64,000 nucleotides of DNA from Heterohyrax brucei (Eukaryota; Chordata; Mammalia; Hyracoidea; Procaviidae): assembly GCA_028571685.1 (NCBI GenBank), contig CM053144.1, forward strand, positions 99,292,171 through 99,356,170, in the 5' to 3' direction. This document shows positions 55,491 to 64,000 of the stretch, piece by piece; position 1 is the stretch's first letter, and each line of letters starts with the position of its first letter. A model generated the notes under the pieces. The model worked only from the letters and a program-made list of their open reading frames with translations. It did not search any database and had not been told where the DNA came from. A program made the translations under genes and the position numbers.

Positions 55491-56264
55491 GAAAAAATCT
55501 GACAATAAGTTAGCTTGAGTTAAAGTTTCCTTCGATAGAAAAAAACTGATGGAACAATTTGCTGTCATGCTCCTCACATTACAATTTTGATCAGCTAATG
55601 TACAATGCAAATTGTTAAGGAAGTTGATCAGCTTATGTACAATACAGATTGTTAGGGAAATTGGGTTAAAATGATTTATTAAGTTTGTGTGTCTGCATTT
55701 TATCAGCTTGTTATGGCTTATCTAATTATTTAAACTTTTCCTTTTCCCAGAACTGTCCTTATTGCAAGATATTAGTTCCTGTGAAGGGTTAGAAGTTAAG
55801 CTTAAGCATGGATAGTTGGGGGTAGGGTAAAGAGCAGCATTTTCCTTAGCAATTCGAATACAGGTCCAATCTATCAGGGCCTTGAGCGAGAGAAGCAGAA
55901 GGACTTTTGATGGCTAGGGTGGCTGGAAATTAGTTGTACCTAAGAAAGGAGCAGAATCTGCTTGCAAGTGTCCTTTGGGCACACATCTAACTATCTGCTC
56001 TTATGTGATCTTGCCAGGACACTAAGTTTAAGAAAAATATTTCATTTTTGTGATTATGAGCCTGAAAATTGCTTTTCTACCATACCCCCTATTTAAGTAA
56101 AAGACAGGTAGTAAATATGGCTCTATGATGAAAACATCGAAATTCAGACTCATTTAAGACTTGAAAAATCAGGCAAAAGTTATAGGAAACACAGACCTTT
56201 GTTCATTTTAGTCAGCTGAGAGAGTGGTCAAAGAGGGAAGCTAGGAGGGGAGAGGGCCCAAAAA
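55491..56264. other. Unassigned; 37-bp tandem duplication at 55589-55662
   Basis: Two units of 37 bp starting 'gatcagctaatgtacaatgc' (55589) and 'gatcagcttatgtacaatac' (55626) with about five differences. The remainder is not recognised. Confidence 0.5.
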
Positions 56265-56453
56265 AGACTGCTGTGGAGTCCACCTCACAGAGACCCTATA
56301 GGATAGAGTAGAACTGCTCCATAAGGTTTCAAAGTCTGTAACCTTTATAGAAGCAGACTGCCACATTTGTCTCCTGTGAGTGACTGGTGAATTTGAGCCT
56401 CTGATCTTCAGTTAGAGATATATGCTTAACCACTGTGTCACCATGGCTGCTTT
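56265..56453 (-). mobile_element. AfroSINE, long-body variant
   Basis: 'gtggagtccacctcacagag', 'aggatagagtagaactgctc', 'gaagcagactgccacatttg', 'accactgtgtcaccatggct'. Confidence 0.9.
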
Positions 56454-56727
56454 CTGGGGAAGAAAGAAAAAGAGGAGGTGAGGAGAAATGGGAGAGAGCG
56501 AGCATGCGCGTGAGTGAGTGCTTGCCTCTGTTAAAACCAGCTTGATGTTGAAGAAAGACAACAGGCAGAAAACAAACCGAAAACTGCTGCTACGGCAATT
56601 GCTGCACCGTCTGAGTTCTTATTCACCCTACAGCAAATGGTTACGCAATCCGGTGAAACAGATCTAACAGTGAAACCAGTTGTACTCTATCCTATAGGGT
56701 TGCTATGAATCTGAATTTTTCTTTTTT
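56454..56727. other. Purine-rich stretch and SINE pieces at the L1 border
   Basis: 56454-56510 is G/A-rich. At 56664-56722 'ccagttgtactctatcctat' and 'agggttgctatgaatctgaa' are the 3' part of a plus-strand AfroSINE into which, or next to which, the L1 inserted. Confidence 0.55.
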
Positions 56728-57774
56728 TTTATTTAGTTATTTATTTTATTTAATATGACTGAGTGAAAATGTACATTCCTGTATAAATTTACATACCCAC
56801 CTATATGCAGCTTCAACTGCTCTCCCTGTCTGGTTACAGCACACTATTCCTCTCTGCTCCATACATGTCTCATCCTCCCAACAGCCTCCTTTCCCCTACA
56901 CTCCACCCACTCTCCTTCCTCCAGACAGAGGTCAGCAGGATGATATCCTATAGATGCATAGAACCATAAAGTGCATCCAATATGTGGTCACTCTGCATGG
57001 CCAAGTCCAACCCATTAATGTCCGAAGAGTGGACCTTCGTCATGATTTATGGATAAGGGCAGCATCAGGCCCGGGGGCCATGCTCTCAGGGGAACCCCGA
57101 GACCGCTGGACCATCAGTTGAGGTCTTTTAGTGGAGATCTCAGGATGTACCCCTTTGTGTTCTTGTGTTGCCAGTGAGACTCAACTTAGTGAGCTCCATC
57201 GTGGCTATCACTGGTGGTGGCCAGGCACCATCTGGTTCTTCTGGTCCCAAGTCAATGTAGGCACCCACTCATGTGGGTCTCTCTATCTTCTGGGTTGTCT
57301 TTACCCCATGTGACTTTGGTCCTCGGTGAGCATCCATTCCTGCTGAGTTAGGACCATTCTCTGTGCCCTCAGATGGCAACTTGGCAGCTTTTAAGATCCC
57401 AGATGCCACTCACCAATGTGGGGTGCAGAGAGCCCTCTTAGCAAAATGCTAATTGTGCCAATTGGCCTCGATTTCACCTAAGAGCATGGTCCCCTGCCCC
57501 CTACCCCAGCTACTCTGTCCTTACAATATTGGGTTAAGATTGAAGGAGTATTCAAGTTATGCTGAAGCCCACTTAATATTGTTCTTGTTTCTAATGTGTG
57601 CTATCACTGATTTCACCCAACCAGATTTCTAGCAACTATCTAATCGAAACCCTCTTCCCCTCATCCTCCCACCCTCCCTTCCCTTGCAGCTGTTAAAGAG
57701 TCTTTTCTTCTATACACAAGTCTGTTTTTGAGATCTTATCGTAGAGGTCTCATACAACATTTGTCCCCTTGTCG

Positions 57775-60700
57775 CTGACTACTTTCACTCGACATAATGT
57801 CTTCCAGTTGAAACCAGGTTACAAGATGTTTCCTGGAATCATCGTTATTCTTTATCATTGTGTAGTGCTCCATTGAGTATATGTACCATAGTTTACCTAT
57901 TCATTCTTCTGTTGTTGGGCATCTGGGTTGATTCCATCTTTTTGTGATCGTGGACTTTGCTGCGGTAAACGTTCTTGGGCATGTGTCTGTTGGGGTGAAA
58001 GGTCTTGATTCTGTAGGATATATTCCAAGTAGTAGAATTACTGGGCCAAATGGTATATCTATATCCATTTTTTTAAGGAAGTGCCAGATTGCTTTCCGAA
58101 GAGGCTGGACCTTTTTGCAACCCCACCAACAGTGTAGGAGAGTTCCACTTTCTCCACAACCTCTCCAGCACTTGTTGTTTTGTGTTTTTTGGATCATGGC
58201 CAACCTTGTTGGGGTGAGATGGTATCTCATTGTAGTCTTGGTTTGAATTTCTTTAATAACTAAAGATCGTGAACATGTTTACATGTGTTTTTTGGCTGCC
58301 TGTCCATCTCCTTTGCCCATTGCTTAATTGGATGAGTTATCTTCTTCTTATTGATATTTTGTAGTATCTTATAGATTATGGAGATCAGGTGTCGGTCTGA
58401 CATAGAGTTGCCACATGTCTTTTTCCCATTCTGTAGGTGGCTTCTTAATTCTATTAATAAAGTCTTTGGATGAGCAAAAGTGTTTGATTCTTAATAGTTC
58501 CGATTTATCTATTTTCTCTTCTGTTGATTGTGGTTTGTTTGACAGATTTTGGAGTCTGTCCACATTATGTATTAAAACTTCAATTGTTGTTCCTACCTTT
58601 TCTTGGATGAGCTTTATCGTTTTAGGTTTGATATTTAGGTCTTTTATCCAGTTGGAGTTGGTTTTTTATAAGGTGTAAGATATGGATCTTGTTTCAGTTT
58701 ATTACAGATGGATATCAAATTATGCCAGCACCATTTGTTGAAGAGATTGTTTTTACCCCAGTTTAATGTCTTAGGGCCTTTGTTGAATATCAACTGTTCA
58801 TAGGCAGATGGTGTCACCTCTGGGGTCTCAATTCTGTTCCATTGATCGATCTGTCTGTTCCGGTTCCAGTACCAGGCTGTTTTGACCACTGTCGCAGTGT
58901 AGTATGTTCTAAGGTCAGATAATGAGAGGCCTCCTAGTGTGTTCTTCTTCTTTAGTAGTACCTTACTTATCCGGGGCTTCTTCCCTTTCCAAACAAAATT
59001 GGTGATTTGTTTATCCATCTCATTAAAAGAAGATGCTGGAACCCCTATTGGGATTGCTTTATATAAGTAGATTGCTTTGGGTAAAATAGACATTTTCACA
59101 ATGTTAAGTCTTCCTATCCATAAGCAGGGTAGGTTTTTCCATTTATCTAAGTCTCTCTTAGTTTCTTGTAGTAAGGGCTTGTAGTTCTCTTTGTAAAGGT
59201 CTGTTATTTCTCTGGTTAGGTTAATTCCTAGGTACTTTAATTTCTTACGGGCTATCGTAAATGGTATTGATTTGATAATTTCTTCCTTAACAGTCTTGTT
59301 GTTGGTATAAAGGAATCCTACTGATTTACTTATGCTTATCTTGTATCCAGAGACTTTGCTGAACTCTTGTATCAGTTTGAGTAGTTTACGTATAGATTCC
59401 TTGGGATTCTCTGCATATACAATCATATCATCTGCGAACAGGGAGATTTTAACTTCCTCTTTGCCGATGCAGATGCCTTTTATTTCTTGGTCTTGTCTAA
59501 TTGCTCTGGCTAAAACTTCTAGCACAATGTTGAATAGAAGAGGTGAGAGTGGGCATCCTTGTCTAGTTCCTTATCTCACGGGAAAGTCTATCAGTCGCTC
59601 TCCATACAGGATGACGTAGACAATTGGCTTTGTATAAAGGGCCCTTATTGCGTTGAGGAATTTGGCATCTATGCCTATTTTGCTAAGAGTTTTTAGCAGG
59701 AATGGGTTTGGGACTTTATCAAATGCCTTTTCTGCATCAATGGACAAAATCAGGTGATTCTTATCTTTTATGTTATTTATGTGGATAATCACATTAATTG
59801 TTTTTCTGATGTTGAACCAGCCTTGCATCCCTGGTATGAATCCCACTTGGTCAGGATGGATTATTTTTTTAATAAGTTGTTGTATTCTATTGGCAAGAAT
59901 TTTGTTGAAGACTTTTGCATCTAGATTCATGAGTGATATCAGTCTGTAGTTCTCCGTCTTTGTTGGGTATTTCCCTGGCTTTGGTATCAGGGTTATGCTG
60001 CTTGCATAGAATGAGTTTGGGAGTACTCCATCCCTTTCTATACTGTGAAATAGTCTCAGTAATATTGGAGATAACTGTTCCCTTAAAGCTTGGTAGAATT
60101 CTGCAGTGAAGCCATCTGGGCCCGGGCTTTTTTTGGTTGGCAGTGTTTTGATGACATTTTCAATCTCTTCCTTTGTGATGGATTTATTAAGTTGTTCTGC
60201 TTCACATTGTGATAATTTGGGTAGGTGGTATGAATCAAGGAATTTGTCCATTTCCTCTAGGTTTTCAAATTTGTTAGAGTACAGTCTTTCATAGTATTGT
60301 TATTATATTTTTGATTTCTGTTGGATATGTGGTGACAACTCCCCTCTCATTTCTAATTTGGGTTATTTGTTTCCTTTCCTGCTTTTCTTTAGTAAGTTTA
60401 GCCAGTGGTTTGTCAATTTTGTTGATCTTCTCAAAAAAACAACTTTTGGTCTTTTCAATTGTTTTTCTATTCTCTAATTCATTTAGCTCTGCTCTAATCT
60501 TTATGATCTGTTTTCTTCTGATGCCTGAGGGGTTCGTCTGTTGTTCTCTTTCTACTTGTTCCAGCTGTAGGGTTAGTTCCTTCATTTGGTTTCTTTCTTC
60601 CTTCCAGATGTGTGCATTTATGGAGATAAACAGACCTCTGAGCACTGCTTTGGCTGTATCCCATAGGTTCTGGTAGGAAGTGTTTTCATTCTCATTGGAA

Positions 60701-61525
60701 TCCATGAATGTCTTCATTTCATCCTTGATTTCTTCTATAACCCATGTTTTTTTGAGCAAGATGTTGTTCAGTTTCCAAGAGTTCCACTTTCTATCTATGT
60801 TTTTTTCTGCTATTGATTTCGACTATTATGGCTTTGTGATCTGAGAAGATGCTTTGCAGTAATTCAGTGGTATGGATTTTGTTCAGAATTGCATTATGTC
60901 CTAACACATGGTCAATTCTGGAGAATGTTCCATGAGCACTGGAGAAGAAGGTGTAGTTGTCTGCTGATGGGTGGAAAGTTCTGTATACATCGATGAGGCT
61001 TATTTGGTTGATTGTGGCAATGAGGTCTTCTGTATCTTTACTGAGCTTTTTTCTAGATGATCTATCCAGTATTGAGAGTGGAGTGTTGAAGTCTCCCGCT
61101 ATTACTGTGGAGTCATCTAACTCTTTTTTGAGTGTAGTCAGTGTTTCTTTGATATATTTAGGTGCTCTGATATTAGGTGCATAAATATTTAATATAGTTA
61201 AGTCTTGCCTGTGTGCTGAACCTTTCAGCAATAAATAATGTCCATTTTTGTCCTCAGTCATTGATTTTACATTAAAATTGATTTTGTCTGAGATTTGAAC
61301 TGCCACACCTGCTCTTCTTTGTTCATTGTTAGCTTGATATATATTCTTCCATCCTTTAATTTTCAGTTTGTTCCTATCTTTAGGTCTCAAGTGAGTGTGT
61401 TGTAGACAATGTATGGATGCGTCATGTCTTTTGATCCAAGATGTCACTCAATGTCTATTTACTGGAGGATTCAGTCCATTCACATTCAATGTAATTATTG
61501 ATAGGTATGTGTTCACTGCTGCCAC
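57775..61525 (-). pseudogene. L1 ORF2: L1 ORF2 of the second copy, broken
   Basis: The start codon is GTG (61525-61523) where the other copy has ATG, and codon 26 is TGA. The catalytic QETHL is QHTHL (E43-equivalent lost). GDFNTPLS, SRIDHVLG and SDHKAI remain. RT motifs AFDKVPNPF and FADD (59427-59438) lie in open runs of 226 and 293 codons (60251-59571 and 59525-58644). The Cys motif [18 protein letters not shown] is at 58.1 kb, and the normal TAG stop has changed to CAG near 57775. Frameshifts near 60.79, 60.27, 59.55, 58.6 and 58.25 kb. Confidence 0.92.
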
Positions 61526-61779
61526 TGTAATATGTTTATTTTTATGTTGATGTTTTCCCTGTTGTTCTTATTAGTCTGATCTGGAACACTCTTTTTTGTG
61601 AGTTGATTTTTCACCTTTTTCAGAGCTGTGTTTGTAGTTGTTGAGACTCCTGTGTTACATTGCTTGAAATGGTGTGATACATCTTTGTTGTGCTTTACAG
61701 CTGTCCCTATGATCCCCCTTAATAAACTATGTATAAACCCAATTTTAATTACTACCAGTCTTGTCATCTTCCTCTCCAT
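61513..61779 (-). CDS. Small 88-aa frame between ORF1 and ORF2, second copy (hypothetical)
   Basis: Counterpart of the frame at 15109-15375: the same 88 codons, starting MERKMTRLVVIK and ending ILQWQQ, overlapping the ORF2 start site. Open although ORF1 and ORF2 of this copy are both broken. 15 residue changes between copies and no gap. Function unknown. Confidence 0.4.
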   Translation of the reverse strand: MERKMTRLVVIKIGFIHSLLRGIIGTAVKHNKDVSHHFKQCNTGVSTTTNTALKKVKNQLTKKSVPDQTNKNNRENINIKINILQWQQ

Positions 61780-61947
61780 CTGGAAAGACTATAATGACTG
61801 TAGTACATCCCTCTTTTTAATATGATGGCACTATAGTTTTCATGATGATCACTGGATTGCTTCTTTCTGTATTAAAGCCGTGATTGACTTTGGAGGCTTC
61901 CCTAACTGAGTAGAGTTTTGAGTAGTGTGTTGTTCTAAAATATAAAG

Positions 61948-62905
61948 TTAGTGGTTTTGTTCTTCTAAGCCAAAGCCAAGAACTTCTTTCAGTATTTCTT
62001 GTAGTTTTGCTTTGGTTTTTACAAAGTGTCTGAGTTTCTGTTTGTCTGAGAATGTCTTCATTTCATTTTTGTATTTGAAAGATAGTTTTGCAGGATATAT
62101 AATTCTTGGTTGGAAGTTCTTCTTCTTGAAGGCTGTGAAGGTGTCATGCCACTGTCTCTGTTCCAGCGTGGTTTCTGGTGAGAAATCTGACGAAAGCCTA
62201 CAGGGTTTCCCTCTGAATGTTAGCTTTGCTTTGAGTCTTGCTGCCTTTAAGAGTTGCTGCTTATGTTTCATTTTGTTAAGCTTGATTATAATATGCCTTG
62301 GAGTCTTTCTTTTGAGGTCTATATTGGGTGATGTACAATATACATCTGAGATGTCTATATTCTCTTCCTTCATGATTTCTGGGAAGTTTTTGTTAGCAGC
62401 TCAGCAGTGATACTCTCTGTGTTCTCAGGTGTCTCACCCTGTTCAGGGACTCCAATTAAATGAAGGTTGTTCCTCTTAATAGAGTCCCACATGCTTCTTA
62501 ATGCTTCTTCAGTTTTCTTGTTTCTTTCTTTTGATTTCTGCTCGTAGACGCTGGTATCAGTAGCTCTGTCTTCCAAGTCAAAAATTCTTTTTTCCATATG
62601 TTTCATTCTGTTTTCTTTGTTTTGCATTGAAGTTTCTATGCCTTTGATTTTGTTCTTGATCTGTTGGATTTCAGAGTACTGATGTTCCATCAGATTGAAC
62701 ATCTTGTTTAATTTTTCCTTTTGTTCTGCTGCATTTTGTATAAGGTCTAGAAGGGTTCTGTATATAATCATTTTGTATTTACTTTATGATGCTTTCATAA
62801 AAGTTTCTTCATGTGGAATACTCCTGGTTGTTTTGTTTGGGAGCCTTCTGAAACCATGGGTGATTTCTTGTATGTCACAAGTGTCTGTTGCTTTTTAGGT
62901 CCCAT
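61948..62905 (-). pseudogene. L1 ORF1: L1 ORF1 of the second copy, frameshifted
   Basis: Starts MGPKKQQTLVTYKKS at 62905. A 1-bp deletion near 62820 ends that frame at HMKKLL, an in-frame TAA follows at the codon matching E41 of the intact copy, the coiled coil is open at 62771-62370, and another 1-bp deletion near 62388 moves the rest (MKEENIDISDVYC ... LEEQNH, to 61948) to a new frame. Product not functional. Confidence 0.92.
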
Positions 62906-63885
62906 ATGAGTAAGTAGAGGCTGGAAGAGATATGAGGATGGACTGCAGATGTTTCTCTAGGCTGTCTTAAAATGTAAAGGAAAAGGTATCTGACCACTTC
63001 CCAAGGTTTTCAGGTTTAGAGGTCCTTCTTCCCCAATGGCAAGGTAAGCACCTCTATAGCCAACCCCAGATGATACAAACTAGTTCAAAATACAGCAATG
63101 CTACTGCCGTGTTGGCCTCTGATGACAGGGCCCAGCTTTAGGTGACACTATGCAAAGTACTGCTTTTCTGGTAGAAAAGCGCTCTCCTGAGGGCAGGCTC
63201 CAGCTCCCAAGCTAAGAATGAGGTCCAGCTGTGGCCACCATATCCAAGATGGTATCCTCCACACAGGAAGCAGAGAGAGGGGCTAAAGGTGCCAAGAGGC
63301 AGTGATTCCTCTGCCTCTATTGCTGGGCCCCCACCATAGGCAACACTGTGTAAATTACTGCTTGTTGTCAGAGAAGCACTCCTATTTGCAGGCTCTGGCT
63401 CCCAGGCTAAGAATTAGGTCCTGCTAAAATCTCCGTATCCAACATGGCATCCTGCACACTGGCAGTGTGTTTCGTACAAACCCTGCTGTGGCAGTGATAA
63501 AAAGACAGGCCCAAAGTGGCTAGATGAACAGAGTCCTAGGCCTGGCTCTCAAAATATGGGAATTTCGCCTGCCTATCCTCCTAGCAGTGCATCTGAATCT
63601 AGCCGCTGGGCAAGACCCAGCTCCATCCACTGGCCAAGACAGAGAAAAAAAAAGTCAAAATGGTGCATTTACCTTCAGTCTGTGAGAACCAGGGCTCACT
63701 AGGAGCGGGAGTCAGCGAAAGAGAGGAGGTTTTTTGCTCAGTGGTATGAAGTCTAAATTAAGAGCCCTGTGCCATCTCCTGGGGCTGATTAGGTGATCAG
63801 AAGGCTCTGCTTGGTTATCAACTCAGGTCTTGGTTTCCAGAAGGAGACGTGTCCTTAGTCCACCATCTTGATTCTGCCTCCCTCT
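62906..63885 (-). promoter_or_regulatory. L1 5' UTR of the second copy
   Basis: Aligns end to end with the 5' UTR at 16505-17506, including both ~198-bp units ('gcttttctg' near 63162 and its diverged 'gcttgttgtc' near 63360, each with an 'aggctc.agctccca' / 'aggctctggctcccaggcta' stretch). Confidence 0.68.
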
Positions 63886-64000
63886 TTTATTTTTAAACGG
63901 TGAAACAAGTTATTTTTCTTGCCTTTTAAAAAGAGTGACTCTAAATAACAGCAAAATACTTCAATGTGCCTTTTATGTCTACCTCCAAACACAGTATCCT
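63886..64000. other. Unassigned window end
   Basis: AT-rich, too short to assign. Confidence 0.4.

Larger units (their letters stand above)
56728..63885 (-). mobile_element. Second full-length L1, about 7.15 kb, decayed
   Basis: Same plan as the L1 at 10.3-17.5 kb: 3' UTR to ~57774, ORF2 57775-61525, spacer with small frame, ORF1 61948-62905, 5' UTR 62906-63885. The 5' end (sense GAATCAAGATGGTGGAC) keeps the YY1-like AAGATGG. Target duplication is not clear because both edges are T-rich. Confidence 0.92.

Overview
This is a stretch of mammalian nuclear DNA from an afrotherian, most likely an elephant or another paenungulate. The call rests on about 25 copies of a tRNA-headed SINE with the recurring core 'gctaaccaaaaggt ... 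ggcagttctactctgtc ... tatagggt ... atgagt', which I recognise as the AfroSINE family, together with RTE and L1 LINEs of matching type. No intact host gene, rRNA gene, functional tRNA gene or CRISPR array is visible. Almost everything that can be identified is a transposable element, often nested two or three deep.

Layout. 0.06-1.9 kb: a 5'-truncated RTE LINE on the minus strand. 2.3-3.05 kb: an L1 3' end. 3.60-3.82 kb: a decayed exon resembling the C-terminus of the thiamine transporter SLC19A3, the only host-gene-like sequence I can name. 4-9.5 kb: SINEs, a MIR, an old L1 tail and an unassigned block with short coding-like runs (6.66-8.3 kb). 9.5-10.0 kb: a solo LTR. 10.0-23.3 kb: an old minus-strand L1 split by a 7.2-kb full-length younger L1 (about 10.32-17.51 kb, ORF1 intact, ORF2 broken) and further interrupted by SINEs, two LTRs and an L1 3' piece. 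23.3-34.8 kb: AT-rich, mostly unassigned DNA with MIR, L2, hAT-like, solo LTR and MaLR fragments. 34.8-36.0 kb: five SINEs in one orientation. 36.6-43.5 kb: RTE, LTR and ancient L1 remnants. 44.1-48.0 kb: a middle-aged L1 carrying a younger L1 3' UTR. 49.2-49.8 kb: a Tigger1 DNA transposon 5' half. 51.0-53.3 kb: an L1 inside a SINE, then a SINE inside a SINE. 53.6-55.5 kb: two more solo LTRs, one nested in an older LTR. 56.7-63.9 kb: a second full-length L1, more decayed.

Nothing here forms a working pathway. The most interesting signals are the SLC19A3-like exon, an 88-codon reading frame conserved between ORF1 and ORF2 of both full-length L1s and overlapping the ORF2 start, a duplicated ~198-bp unit in the L1 5' UTR with YY1-like sites, a family of solo LTRs with clean 5-bp target duplications, and a shared 3' sequence linking the RTE LINE to the SINEs. 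All family names come from pattern recognition without a database search, and element edges are good to about 10-30 bases unless a target-site duplication is quoted.
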